DNA of 45,193 nt, from the NCBI GenBank assembly GCA_017434555.1, contig JAFRFB010000042.1, positions 1-45,193 of the forward strand. The letters are read 5' to 3'. A program made the translations under genes and the position numbers. This DNA is from Methanobrevibacter sp. (GTDB lineage Archaea; Methanobacteriota; Methanobacteria; Methanobacteriales; Methanobacteriaceae). This document shows positions 9,888-18,496 of this stretch, piece by piece. Every line of letters begins with the position of its first letter. The stretch's first letter is position 1. The notes under the pieces were generated by a model. The model worked only from the letters and a program-made list of their open reading frames with translations. It was not told where the DNA came from and did not search any database.

Positions 9888-9935
9888 ATAAATAATAAAT
9901 TAAGTAATATAAAAATTTACAGGAGAATATCAATA

Positions 9936-10424
9936 ATGGCAGATTCTATTATTTTACTTGAAGAGAGAAAAGAAGTAACTACTTTCATCCTGGATGAAGG
10001 TACAGTCACTCCAACCACAGTCACCACTCCGACAGGTGAAACTCCGGGCTATGAATATTCCGGTGCCAAAATCAAAGTGGATGACGCCGTAACATTATCA
10101 GATAACTCAGATATCGGAAAACCGACCGTCAAAAAATACACTGACGAAACCGAAGAAATCATCTTGGGAATTGCAGTTAACGATCCAATCACAATGACCG
10201 GCGGGAGAAGAAAAACCGCAATTTTAGTACTGGGTCATCTTTTCAGATTAAAACTTGCATCAGGGCTTTCAAACATTAACGTTAAAGACAGAATAGCTTT
10301 AACAAGTACTGGGGCTATCAAATCCGATGATGGAGAATACATTGCAATGCATCCGGTAGCCAGTTCAGATGACTACAACTACATTGAAGTGTTCAGACCA
10401 TATGACATAGGTGAGGCCCAATGA
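9936..10424 (+). CDS. Capsid cement/decoration-like protein
   Basis: A 162-aa protein. An upstream in-frame extension exists, but the ATG at 9936 has AGGAG about 10 nt before it and starts the plausible protein (MADSIILLEERKEV). The make-up (Thr/Val/Gly-rich beta segments, YEYSGAKIKVDDAVTLSDNS, ILGIAVNDP) resembles DUF2190/capsid-cement proteins of tailed viruses, which trimerise on the outside of HK97-fold shells. Its stop overlaps the start of the first capsid gene (ATGA at 10421-10424), which means translational coupling. Family assignment rests on resemblance and on position next to the capsid genes. Confidence 0.6.
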   Translation: MADSIILLEERKEVTTFILDEGTVTPTTVTTPTGETPGYEYSGAKIKVDDAVTLSDNSDIGKPTVKKYTDETEEIILGIAVNDPITMTGGRRKTAILVLGHLFRLKLASGLSNINVKDRIALTSTGAIKSDDGEYIAMHPVASSDDYNYIEVFRPYDIGEAQ

Positions 10425-11359
10425 TTACCAAGGCAAACGATACCAAAGTGCAGAATGAGGTAATTGCTCAAACCATTACTGATGAATCAGCTAAAAGATT
10501 AAGATTGGCAAGACTCTTTCCAAAACAGGAAATCAAAGAGAATTCCGATTACTACACTTACTTCCACCAGAACATCAATCTTGACGAGGCAATAAAAAAA
10601 GGACTTCTCGGTGAAGCAAAAGACCTTGCACCTGGAGCTTCTCTACAGGAATTAAACATAAGAAAACCTGTAACAGACACCATCAGCATCGACACAGTCG
10701 GCGGTGTCCTGAACGTTAACAAGGATGTCTTTGACAGCGACAGAATCTCATTTGAAGACCTTTTAGCAGATGTGGCAACACTAATTGCAAACAAAATCGA
10801 ATACAACATCTACGATACCATCGTCAACTCAGCAAAAGTTCCGACATACAATACCACACAGACCGAAGACACCATGGAGGCTTTCGGCCAGTTCGTCATC
10901 AAGGCACAGGAAGCATTCAAGGGCAAATCCGGAGCTGGTGCGGATTTGACAATAATGGTTGAATCATACAGAACATTAAGCTACATCAAACAATTGGCTT
11001 ACGTTAGCAATAAAGCAGTACAACCTGTAGAAGAGATACAGGCCTACTACGGTGTGGACAACATTGACTTTTTGGGAACAACCCATGCCGATGGAGGCTC
11101 AATGCTTGGAGAAAAAGATTACATTGCATTTGATATAAGAAATGCGCCACTCACCGTATTGTATTCCAAATCTTCAGGAACAACCGTTGCACCAATCACA
11201 TCCGATCCGGACATTGCAGATTTCTATCCAATAATTGAAATCATGAGAAAAGATATTTATGATGAGTTGCCACAGTATACAAAGCTGTTTATACAATCTA
11301 AGGTTGGAATATTGTTGAATAAACCACATCTTGCATTGACAGGTACATGCAGGCCATAA
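10421..11359 (+). CDS. HK97-type major capsid protein, copy 1
   Basis: A 312-aa protein. Features typical of encapsulin/HK97-like capsid proteins of archaeal and bacterial tailed viruses include an N-terminal helical arm, a beta-rich stretch (VTDTISIDTVGGVLNVN), a middle spine helix region and a C-terminal VEEIQAYYGVDNIDFLGTT followed by a closing strand and YTKLFIQSKVG. No delta domain or protease cleavage site can be named. It is about half identical to the next gene over its full length (shared LGEAKDLAPGA, LQELN, YYGVDNID, FYPIIE). ATGA coupling to the upstream gene and a GGTGAT site for the next one make a tight operon. Confidence 0.75.
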   Translation: MITKANDTKVQNEVIAQTITDESAKRLRLARLFPKQEIKENSDYYTYFHQNINLDEAIKKGLLGEAKDLAPGASLQELNIRKPVTDTISIDTVGGVLNVNKDVFDSDRISFEDLLADVATLIANKIEYNIYDTIVNSAKVPTYNTTQTEDTMEAFGQFVIKAQEAFKGKSGAGADLTIMVESYRTLSYIKQLAYVSNKAVQPVEEIQAYYGVDNIDFLGTTHADGGSMLGEKDYIAFDIRNAPLTVLYSKSSGTTVAPITSDPDIADFYPIIEIMRKDIYDELPQYTKLFIQSKVGILLNKPHLALTGTCRP

Positions 11360-11370
11360 AGGTGATATTA

Positions 11371-12297
11371 ATGTTGACTAAAGGAAATAATGCTAAAGTT
11401 CAGGATGAAGTGATGGCACAGATTGTTGCAGACACTTCAGCAAAATGGATGAAATTCACAAGACTCATTCCAAAGCAGGAAATCGAGGAAAACTCCCAGT
11501 ACTATACCTACATGTCCCAGAGAGTAAACATCGATGAGATAATCGACAAGGGGCAGTTGGGTGAGGCAAAAGACATTGCACCCGGTGCTACTTTACAGGA
11601 GCTCAACGTCAGAAAGCCTGTAAGCGATACAGTATCTATCGAAACAATAGGAGGAGTGTTGAATGTCTCAGCGCAGATGCTTGATTCCAATTTAATCAGT
11701 GTTCATGACATGCTTCAGGATGTTGGAATACTTATCGGAAGAAGTATTGAGCAGGCTGCCATCGGCATGATTTTAAACAACCCTAAAGTTGCAACATATA
11801 ATTATTCCGCAGGCGATGACAGCGGTGTTACAATACTTAAGGCACAGGAAAAGTTCAAGGAATCAGCAGGAAGCTTCTGTAACTTAAACAGTATGGCCGT
11901 TAACTATAAATCTTTAACTACTCTAAAGTCAGACATGTTTGCTGCCAACAGGCAGGTCGAACCGGTTGAAGCTATTAAATCATATTATGGTGTTGACAAT
12001 ATTGATTTGTTGGGAACTGCAGTCTGTGACGGGGGATCAGAAATAGCTGATAAGACCTACATCGGTATGGACTACCAGAACCCCGGAATGAAATTGTTAT
12101 ACTCAAGAATTTCAGGAACAACAGTAGCGCCGTTAGGTCCTGACGGGGATGTATACGATTTCTATCCTCTGATTGAGTTCATGAGAAAGGACATCCGTGA
12201 TGAGCTGCCGATGTATACAAAGCTCTTCATACTCACCTCAGTGGGTGTCCTGATGAACGCTCCAAACAGAATCATCAAGGGTAAGTTCAGAGCATAG
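11371..12297 (+). CDS. HK97-type major capsid protein, copy 2
   Basis: A 308-aa protein, paralogous to copy 1 along its whole length (KVQDEVMAQ, PKQEIEENSQYYTY, LGEAKDIAPGATLQELN, YYGVDNIDLLGT). The ATG at 11371 is preferred because GGTGAT at 11361-11366 precedes it; an upstream in-frame ATG at 11347 lies inside copy 1. Both copies are intact and of similar length, so neither looks like a decaying duplicate. A mixed shell, or shells of two sizes, is possible. A hairpin terminator follows at 12321-12345. Confidence 0.75.
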   Translation: MLTKGNNAKVQDEVMAQIVADTSAKWMKFTRLIPKQEIEENSQYYTYMSQRVNIDEIIDKGQLGEAKDIAPGATLQELNVRKPVSDTVSIETIGGVLNVSAQMLDSNLISVHDMLQDVGILIGRSIEQAAIGMILNNPKVATYNYSAGDDSGVTILKAQEKFKESAGSFCNLNSMAVNYKSLTTLKSDMFAANRQVEPVEAIKSYYGVDNIDLLGTAVCDGGSEIADKTYIGMDYQNPGMKLLYSRISGTTVAPLGPDGDVYDFYPLIEFMRKDIRDELPMYTKLFILTSVGVLMNAPNRIIKGKFRA

Positions 12298-12320
12298 AAC
12301 CATATTTTATCTCCTAAATA

Positions 12321-12366
12321 TTAGTGAAGCTTCAGGCTTCACTAACTCTTCTGCTCAAATTTTTTT
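12321..12366 (+). terminator. Hairpin and T-tract after the capsid genes
   Basis: A perfect 10-bp stem TTAGTGAAGC / GCTTCACTAA (12321-12330, 12336-12345) encloses a 5-nt loop, and a T-run follows near 12358-12366. It lies 24 bp after the second capsid gene and would end the capsid transcript. Confidence 0.65.
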
Positions 12367-12404
12367 ATGCAATAATCGCCATATTATATATCAGAGGATA
12401 TAAA

Positions 12405-12809
12405 ATGAAATTAATATTAGATTCTGAAAATTCACATCCGACAACAATAACAGTCAAAGGAAAAGAAATAACATTGCTCTTGATTGAATCCAGCATATTA
12501 ATTGATTCATCACAGATAGCCAGGATTTTTGACAAAAAGGAAAAGACAGTAGCAACCAAAGTCCAGAAATCCAAACTGGAGAAATACGAAACAGAAAACG
12601 TTAAGTTACTCAAAAATTACGGACTGATGCATCCGGAAGCAATAAAACCAAGACCATTCTATGATTTAAGGCAGATGCTTGAAGGGCCGGCTTATTATTA
12701 CTTCAAAAAAGAGGATGAAACTGATTTGATTGATGTTATTGTCAGAGTTGCCATCGGAAAGCACCGTGAGTGGATTCACAACAGAAGTCTTGAAAAATCC
12801 GGTTTTTAA
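12405..12809 (+). CDS. Hypothetical protein, possible virus-encoded regulator
   Basis: A 134-aa protein that starts at the ATG at 12405 behind a GAGG site (12394-12397). The stretch ILIDSSQIARIFDKKEKTV looks like a helix-turn-helix or an antirepressor-like DNA-binding start, followed by a basic linker and a compact C-terminal part (YYYFKKEDETDLIDVIVRVA). This is a guess from pattern only; no family is recognised. It lies between the capsid terminator and the lysin gene, in the same direction, with base composition like its neighbours. A small regulator of late genes or a minor virion protein are both possible. Confidence 0.55.
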   Translation: MKLILDSENSHPTTITVKGKEITLLLIESSILIDSSQIARIFDKKEKTVATKVQKSKLEKYETENVKLLKNYGLMHPEAIKPRPFYDLRQMLEGPAYYYFKKEDETDLIDVIVRVAIGKHREWIHNRSLEKSGF

Positions 12810-12990
12810 AACGCTTTCATCTATATTCCATTTTTAAAAGCAAATCGATATTTGTGATGATTGCCGTTAATGTAAATAGTGATTCATTAAATTATTTTTA
12901 AAAATGTTTCTGTCACTTTTATTGATGCTATCTTTATGAAATCATGGGGTGTTTCGCCACCTGTGGGACACACTATTTTTTATTATATAA

Positions 12991-13000
12991 TTTATATAAA
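12991..13000 (+). promoter_or_regulatory. TATA box of the lysin gene
   Basis: TTTATATAAA at 12991-13000 lies about 40 bp before the lysin ATG and predicts a start site around 13022-13026. The leader would be only 10-14 nt and no Shine-Dalgarno site is seen, so near-leaderless translation is likely. Confidence 0.5.
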
Positions 13001-13035
13001 AAATATAATAAATTAGATAATACAAATAATATAAT

Positions 13036-13845
13036 ATGTCAAATGAAAATATCAGCTGGACAAGCTTTTGCCAGGCCATGAATTCAATCGGCTACTGGCT
13101 CATCCAGAACAAAAAGAAATACAAGAAACGTGACCATTACCAGATATTGACATTGAAAGGTAACTGCAAGGACATTGAAAAGAAAGCTAAAAAGCTCGGA
13201 ACTGACAAGCTCGTTGCAATGTATGTAATGGCCTTGATTAAGGATAACAAGTCTTTGGATTTCCTTCCGAATTATGTCATGCTTAAAAATGGCGAGAAAA
13301 TCGATAAGGCTGAATATGTGGACATGGCCATAAGAACAGAAGCATACATCAGAGCAAACGGGAGATTGCCTGCAATAGTCTACAGGAAATCAACACTGCC
13401 GGATTATAAAGATTCCACAATGAAGCTGTTTGTGAAAACCTTTAATTTCAAGGGAAATACGATTGACGAAGCTTTAGCCGTCATTTCAAAAGTCAAATTG
13501 TACAGTAAATACTTTGATTCACAAAAGACAGATAAGAAAACAATAACGGATGCTAAGGCAGGTAAAGGTTCCAACTGCGTTGACTGGGGACAGGTCTATT
13601 ATCGCATTGCCAAAAGCTTAGGCTATGAGGTGCAGTTTGTTCATGTCAGATGCAGAGTCTCAGGAACCGGCCATATCAGATTGAGACTGAAACATAAAAA
13701 GCACACTGGAGGAAACTGGATTAATCGTGATCCTGCTGCAGTGGCTGATACTACATCCGGAAATGTCAGGGCAATCTGGTGTGAAGATGGATATCTAATA
13801 GCTATTGACCCATCATGGATTTTTACAGATTTGTATAGCAGTTAA
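13036..13845 (+). CDS. Pseudomurein endoisopeptidase (PeiW/PeiR-like lysin)
   Basis: A 269-aa protein. The C-terminal half is a transglutaminase-like cysteine peptidase with the expected triad: C181 in SNCVDWGQ, H213 in GTGHIRLRL and D232 in NRDPAAV. Near residues 93-115, MAIRTEAYIRANGRLPAIVY matches a pseudomurein-binding repeat (xxNGRLPxxV type); only one such repeat is clear. Enzymes of this family (PeiW, PeiP, PeiR) cut the peptide cross-link of pseudomurein and lyse methanogen cells from inside. No signal peptide or holin is seen beside it. It points to a host with a pseudomurein wall and to a virus origin of this block. Confidence 0.85.
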   Translation: MSNENISWTSFCQAMNSIGYWLIQNKKKYKKRDHYQILTLKGNCKDIEKKAKKLGTDKLVAMYVMALIKDNKSLDFLPNYVMLKNGEKIDKAEYVDMAIRTEAYIRANGRLPAIVYRKSTLPDYKDSTMKLFVKTFNFKGNTIDEALAVISKVKLYSKYFDSQKTDKKTITDAKAGKGSNCVDWGQVYYRIAKSLGYEVQFVHVRCRVSGTGHIRLRLKHKKHTGGNWINRDPAAVADTTSGNVRAIWCEDGYLIAIDPSWIFTDLYSS

Positions 13846-13848
13846 TGT

Positions 13849-15069
13849 TTATGTTAACTCTTTTTCTTTTTTTAATTCAACTATATTCTTAATGAATTTC
13901 CTTTTCATCTCTTCAAAGTTGGTATTGTCAGTAGTCATCGTATGAATATAAATTGCATCTAAAAATTCTGTGAAATATTTGATATTCAACATTCGACCAG
14001 CATTTTTAAAATAGAAATCATATATCTGGCTATAATTAATAATTGTATATTTATCACCATCTACATAATTACTCAGATTTATTTGGTTATAATCCGGTGC
14101 GAAAATATAAAAATTCAAATTTTTATCACTATACTTTTCAGATACTTCTTTATAGTATTTGCTTAATTGACTTTCTTTTTTTCCGGAGGATTTTGATTTT
14201 TCACCATTAATCTTTGATTTAATTTTGTTTTCAATAATTATTACTGAATCCTCATTTTCTATCAACAGATCAATATTATCCTTTTCACGTACAATTCTAT
14301 AATTAATTTTAAAATTGCCAATACCTAAAACTTCATTTACAAAATCTTTAAAAACATCTTTCTTCTGATTGAAGATATATGAAAAAAGATTGGAAATAAT
14401 TATTTCATCATCTTCCTTTTTAATTACAGATAAAAATCCTTCATGTGATTCATATGTATAAATTTCATCCAAATCTATTTTTGTAGTTGTATTTTCTTCA
14501 TTCCAGATTGTTGAATCATTTAACAGTTTTTTAAACACTTCATAATCCTGTGGAAAATCATCGTCAGAATAATACATTTTCAGACTTTGTGATGAAAAAT
14601 GTTTTTCAGGTAAAAAATAATGATTTTCATATTTATAACATTTAGATTCATCTTCAATGAGAAATACAGATTTATTTACTGCTCTCAGCTTATCTGCTTT
14701 AAATGTTATTAGAATTTCAGCATTACCATTTTCATAGATATCAGATAATAAAACATTTCCATAAGTAATATTATGTTTGTTAATATATTCCTTTTGATCA
14801 TTAAGTTCTTCTTCAAAATTATTTTTCTTATAATAAACTTGTTGAAGATTTTCTGCCTTTGCAACTACTTCTAAAACTCCCGGTTCAACACGTTTAACTA
14901 GGAGGATAGCTTGAACAGAATCATTAGCTTCTTTTTTTATTTTACCATTATGATTTATATAAATATAATTGGACCCATTATCGTCCTTAAATAGATTTAT
15001 AACTTCATGCCCAATATTTTCATCCAAGTAACTGCCAGCATACATACGATTTAAAATTATTGTATTCAT
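13849..15069 (-). CDS. PD-(D/E)XK nuclease family protein
   Basis: A 406-aa protein. Around residues 262-280, NIDLLIENEDSVIIIENKI gives the D-x(n)-E-x-K pattern of the PD-(D/E)XK fold; the PDDEXK_4 family is the best fit, with GKKESQLSKYYKEV after it as usual there. The first ~230 residues form a separate domain that I do not recognise. It is the last gene of a four-gene minus-strand operon, 17 bp after the previous stop, with AGGTG before its ATG. The end nearly touches the convergent lysin gene. Proteins of this family are often found in defence islands, but function here is inferred. Confidence 0.7.
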   Translation of the reverse strand: MNTIILNRMYAGSYLDENIGHEVINLFKDDNGSNYIYINHNGKIKKEANDSVQAILLVKRVEPGVLEVVAKAENLQQVYYKKNNFEEELNDQKEYINKHNITYGNVLLSDIYENGNAEILITFKADKLRAVNKSVFLIEDESKCYKYENHYFLPEKHFSSQSLKMYYSDDDFPQDYEVFKKLLNDSTIWNEENTTTKIDLDEIYTYESHEGFLSVIKKEDDEIIISNLFSYIFNQKKDVFKDFVNEVLGIGNFKINYRIVREKDNIDLLIENEDSVIIIENKIKSKINGEKSKSSGKKESQLSKYYKEVSEKYSDKNLNFYIFAPDYNQINLSNYVDGDKYTIINYSQIYDFYFKNAGRMLNIKYFTEFLDAIYIHTMTTDNTNFEEMKRKFIKNIVELKKEKELT

Positions 15070-15086
15070 GATTGCACCTATTAATT

Positions 15087-15872
15087 TTATTCAAATTCAA
15101 AAACAAGAGGCAAGTGGTCGCTTAAAGCAATCCATTCGCTTTTGTCTAGAATTTCAAATTTATTTGGCAAATTATCATCTGGTTTTCTCCAGAAATCAAT
15201 CAGTTCTGTTTTTTTAATAATTTCTTCATTGGCATAGAAATAATCAAGATAGAAAGGCACATTCAAATGTTTAGCTTGGAAAAAACTAAATTTACTTTCT
15301 TTTCCATTTTCTTCACCAGATAACTTATGGTATAAACTGTATAATCCTTTGCTGTTTAATTTCAAATCAAGATTAGTATGGTCTTTAGCATTGCCGTTTT
15401 TATCTTTAGCCCTGTGCTTAGGATTGAATACAGCATTGCTGTTGAAGTCTCCGCACATGATGAGATTTTCATCAAATAATTTTTCATGATTTGCATCGAA
15501 ATAGTCATGAATCATTTCTACATATTTTGGCATTGCCCAGACCGCAAGCAGATTAAATGAATCGTTGACTCTTAAAGGAATGAAATTTTTAAAATCTTCA
15601 TTTAATCCTTCAATTTTTTCTAATTTGACATTTTCCTTTGCAAATATTCCAAGACCTTTGTAATGGTAATCTCCAATCCAATAATAATTGTCCCCTGCTA
15701 AATCATCTACTGTTTTTTTGTAGTTTTTATACTTTGGTTTAGGGTCTCTTGGGTTTTCACATTCACAAATCACATAAATATCTGCATCCAGATAATTTTG
15801 GGAATTCTCATCAGTAATGGACATTATTTTTTCCCTAAAATTCATGTTGCAGTTCCAGCTGACTATCTTCAT
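15087..15872 (-). CDS. Endonuclease/exonuclease/phosphatase (EEP) family protein
   Basis: A 261-aa protein with the EEP/DNase I-like signature: SWNCN (5-9), acidic E37/E39 in ICECEN, GDFNSN (141-146), a D210-containing LDYFYAN and the C-terminal SDHLPL (251-256) with the catalytic His. The family includes metal-dependent DNases, AP endonucleases and phosphodiesterases. The start at 15872 has GGTGAG at 15882-15877; that site overlaps the upstream stop codon, so translation is coupled. It is the third gene of the operon. The substrate cannot be told from sequence; DNA or a nucleotide second messenger are both possible. Confidence 0.78.
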   Translation of the reverse strand: MKIVSWNCNMNFREKIMSITDENSQNYLDADIYVICECENPRDPKPKYKNYKKTVDDLAGDNYYWIGDYHYKGLGIFAKENVKLEKIEGLNEDFKNFIPLRVNDSFNLLAVWAMPKYVEMIHDYFDANHEKLFDENLIMCGDFNSNAVFNPKHRAKDKNGNAKDHTNLDLKLNSKGLYSLYHKLSGEENGKESKFSFFQAKHLNVPFYLDYFYANEEIIKKTELIDFWRKPDDNLPNKFEILDKSEWIALSDHLPLVFEFE

Positions 15873-15881
15873 ATCTCTCAC

Positions 15882-16421
15882 CTATATAAAATCTCTTTTT
15901 GATCTTGCTTCTATGCCGAATCTTTTATACATTTCTCTTGTATCCTCATTGGATTCAATAGCCAGATATTTGTTCGGATCATCACCATGAGTTGGCAAAA
16001 CTGCCTTTTCAAGCCAATACCTTTTAAGTTCAGGCGGCCTTTTACCAAAATTCCAATAGGATTCTTCAATTTTTAAATCAGTATTTTCTTCAATATGTTT
16101 AAGAGAATCAAAAGAGGTATAATAAGGACTTGCTGTGATTAGAATCACATAGTTATCCTTGATTTTATTTACCAGTTCATGTTCATACTGGCGATTATAA
16201 ATCTTTTGTGGTAATCTGTCATGCCTTATTTTCCAGGAATTGGAAATAAGAGTGTAGTTTAAATCCAAAAGAATGATTTTATCTTTTGGAATTGGAAGCT
16301 TATCCTTTAAAATTATTTCTTTTCCTGTTTCTTCAATTAGTTTCTGGCCACAGTTCAGGCAATATTTTTCTTTGGCTCTGTTTTCTGTCTGGCATGCAGG
16401 ACATGTATTATACTCAATCAT
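15882..16421 (-). CDS. Zinc-ribbon plus HAD-like domain protein
   Basis: About 179 aa from the ATG at 16421, which overlaps the upstream stop (ATGATTGA); an ATG further upstream is also possible. The N-terminus carries a zinc ribbon (CPAC then CLNC). A HAD-like fold follows: ILLDLNYTLI resembles motif I, but the second Asp of DxDxT is Asn, and ILITAS fits motif II. The change may reduce phosphatase activity, so a binding or altered catalytic role is possible. The C-terminal part (YLAIESNEDTREMYKRFG) fits HAD motif IV loosely. It is the second gene in the nuclease operon. Confidence 0.6.
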   Translation of the reverse strand: MIEYNTCPACQTENRAKEKYCLNCGQKLIEETGKEIILKDKLPIPKDKIILLDLNYTLISNSWKIRHDRLPQKIYNRQYEHELVNKIKDNYVILITASPYYTSFDSLKHIEENTDLKIEESYWNFGKRPPELKRYWLEKAVLPTHGDDPNKYLAIESNEDTREMYKRFGIEARSKRDFI

Positions 16422-17232
16422 CTTTATCATCATCTTTTTGTAAATAAACCTGTCTGAATAAATCTATAGCATAGTCAATTTCATCTTTGGAGTTTAATAT
16501 TAATTCATAATTTGCTTTTGCACCTGTTGAGATATTTGAAATGTCTCTTGTTTTATTTTCAATGTCTTTAAGGTCATCTGTATGGTAATGGATTTTTGCC
16601 GGATTATCAAGGCGGAAAATGCATGCTATCTGATTATTTGCCCTGAAAGATACGGCTTTAACTAAATATATTAATTTTATATCATCAAATTCATCCATAA
16701 CTTTTTCTTTAAAGTTAAGGTATAATTCACATGTTTCCTGAGGCTTGTCGGATAATATTTTTTCTTCTGTTAATTCCAGCTCTTCAGGTTCTGTCATTAA
16801 CTCTTTGGTTTCACCTGTTTTCATGTTTTCATAAATCACTTTACCATCATCATATAGCGATATTTCCCAAATCTCAAAAGGGTCATTGGTATTGCTGATT
16901 TGGTTTGGAGTGAATTCCGGTCCAATAATCATTATATGTGTATTTTCAAACTCAATGTCATTTCTGTTATCTAAACGGCCTGCAAAGTATTCTGAATTAT
17001 TTTTAACTAAATCATAATACTCCTGTGCCTGATTAATAACATTTAAATTCAATTCATTTTTATATTCGATGATTACGAAGGCTTTTGTTTTTTCATCGAA
17101 TGCAAGATTGTCTATTCTTAATCTGTTAAGCTGTATTTCTGAAGCGACAAATTCAAGGCCAAATAAGTTTTTTAAATTCCTTTCGGTTAATTTATGAAGA
17201 GTATACTCGCTGTCAAATTTTATCTTTTTCAT
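16414..17232 (-). CDS. PD-(D/E)XK-like protein with DUF5655-type C-terminus
   Basis: About 272 aa from the ATG at 17232 (MKKIKF); in-frame starts up to 17256 exist and no ribosome site decides between them. The first ~70 residues hold LRIDNLAF (D41) and FVIIEYKN (E56, K58), the D...ExK core of restriction-endonuclease-like folds. The C-terminal ~110 residues (ELYLNFKEKV, YLVKAVSFRANNQIACIFRL) resemble DUF5655, which often follows such nuclease domains. It is the first gene of the four-gene operon. The divergent DUF4268 gene and repeat element A lie upstream. Probable DNA nuclease; target unknown. Confidence 0.65.
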   Translation of the reverse strand: MKKIKFDSEYTLHKLTERNLKNLFGLEFVASEIQLNRLRIDNLAFDEKTKAFVIIEYKNELNLNVINQAQEYYDLVKNNSEYFAGRLDNRNDIEFENTHIMIIGPEFTPNQISNTNDPFEIWEISLYDDGKVIYENMKTGETKELMTEPEELELTEEKILSDKPQETCELYLNFKEKVMDEFDDIKLIYLVKAVSFRANNQIACIFRLDNPAKIHYHTDDLKDIENKTRDISNISTGAKANYELILNSKDEIDYAIDLFRQVYLQKDDDKDD

Positions 17233-17316
17233 ATGAATCATTTTATGAATTATCATATTTAAGCTTCATTATACTCACAAATTGCAAACATATTATTTTA
17301 AAAGGTTAAATCAACA

Positions 17317-17422
17317 ACATTAACATCTAAGAATAGCTATTCCAAAATAGCTTTCTAAAATCCTTCCATATATATCCAAGTTCAAAATCAGATATGATTT
17401 TCAAAAACCCTTCCGTTAATGT
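17317..17422 (+). repeat. ~106-bp intergenic element, copy A
   Basis: Ends are ACATTAAC (17317-17324) and GTTAATGT (17415-17422). Inside are a TATATA core (17368-17375), TTTTCAAAAACCC and the start of the right arm, in the same order and nearly the same spacing as copies B and C. Copy A is the most diverged. It sits between the divergent nuclease operon and DUF4268 gene; another ACATTAAC is at 17474-17481. Confidence 0.5.
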
Positions 17423-17524
17423 CAAAGTGTTGCTCACAATATTAAAATAAAAATAATACATTCAATTTAATTAACATTAACATCAATAATATAACAAGGA
17501 ACATTTACTCGTGGTGTGAATATT

Positions 17525-18457
17525 ATGAAATTGGGTAAATTAGAAAAAATTAAAGATTTGCGTTCTGTTTGGAAACATGAAGCAACTGATTTCACTACAT
17601 GGTTATCAGATGAAGAAAACTTAGCCACTTTAGGTGAAGAAATAGGTATTGATATTGAATTACTGTCCACTGAAGCAAAAACTGGTTCATTCAGTACAGA
17701 TATTCTTGCAGTTGAGGCAAATACCAATAATAAAATTATAATTGAAAATCAGCTTGAAGCAACAGACCATGACCACTTGGGTAAAATTATTACTTATGCT
17801 TCAGGTCATGACGCTAAAACTATTATTTGGATTGTTAAAGAAGCACGTGAAGAACATCGTCAAGCTATTGACTGGCTAAATGAACATACTGATGAAGAAA
17901 TAAATATTTTCTTATGTAAAATCGAATTATGGAAAATTGGCAATTCAGAGATAGCTCCTAAATTCCAAGTAGTTTCCAGTCCAAATAATTGGAGTAAAAC
18001 AGTTAAAAGAAGTTTGGATAATGAGATGAGTGCAACTGCAATGCTGCAATATGATTATTGGACTAAAGTTAAAGACGAGATTGATAAAAATTATCCAACG
18101 TTTAATTCTAGAAAACCTATAGGGCAACATTGGTATGATATAGCTATTGGCAGTAGCTTAGCAAATATTAGTCTTCATGTTATTGCTAGAAGGAATGAAA
18201 TAAAAGTTGTACTTTGGATTCCAGACAGCAAAGAATTATTTGATTATCTTTATAATATGAAAGATGAAATCGAATCTCAATTAGGATATGAGTTAGATTG
18301 GATTAGTTCAGATAATAATAAGTCATCAAGCATTGTAATAGTTAAAAATGCAGATGTTCATAATGAATTTAAGTGGGATGAGAATATTAAATGGCATCTT
18401 ACTAAAGCATCTGAATTTTATGAGGCATTTTCAGAAAGAGTTAAAAATTTTAAATAA
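17525..18457 (+). CDS. DUF4268 / restriction-endonuclease-like protein
   Basis: A 310-aa protein. The N-terminal domain has SFSTDILAVE (D59) and IIIENQLEATDHDHLGK (E74-x-Q76), which is the ExQ form of the PD-(D/E)XK core, known from similar nucleases. The order is typical of DUF4268 proteins: EATDHDHLGK, then TIIWIVKEA, then the C-terminal WYDIAIG and VVLWI stretch. The start at 17525 is preceded by GGTGTGA; a GTG at 17516 lies within that site. It is transcribed away from the nuclease operon and followed by the SIMPL gene. Many DUF4268 genes stand alone in defence islands; function is not known for certain. Confidence 0.75.
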   Translation: MKLGKLEKIKDLRSVWKHEATDFTTWLSDEENLATLGEEIGIDIELLSTEAKTGSFSTDILAVEANTNNKIIIENQLEATDHDHLGKIITYASGHDAKTIIWIVKEAREEHRQAIDWLNEHTDEEINIFLCKIELWKIGNSEIAPKFQVVSSPNNWSKTVKRSLDNEMSATAMLQYDYWTKVKDEIDKNYPTFNSRKPIGQHWYDIAIGSSLANISLHVIARRNEIKVVLWIPDSKELFDYLYNMKDEIESQLGYELDWISSDNNKSSSIVIVKNADVHNEFKWDENIKWHLTKASEFYEAFSERVKNFK

Positions 18458-18496
18458 AAATTAATTTCAATTTTAAATAAATGTTGTGTGGTTTAA

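Noticed and set aside
12820-12873. Fourth copy of the ~106-bp element
   Set aside because: GTTAATGT at 12866-12873 with CTATATTCC about 44 bp before it fits loosely, but no left ACATTAAC arm exists and the inner motifs do not match; at most a degenerate remnant.
15087-15872. Assignment of the EEP protein as an exonuclease III DNA repair enzyme
   Set aside because: The catalytic motifs fit the wider family only; several Exo III-specific patterns are not evident, so the general call was kept.
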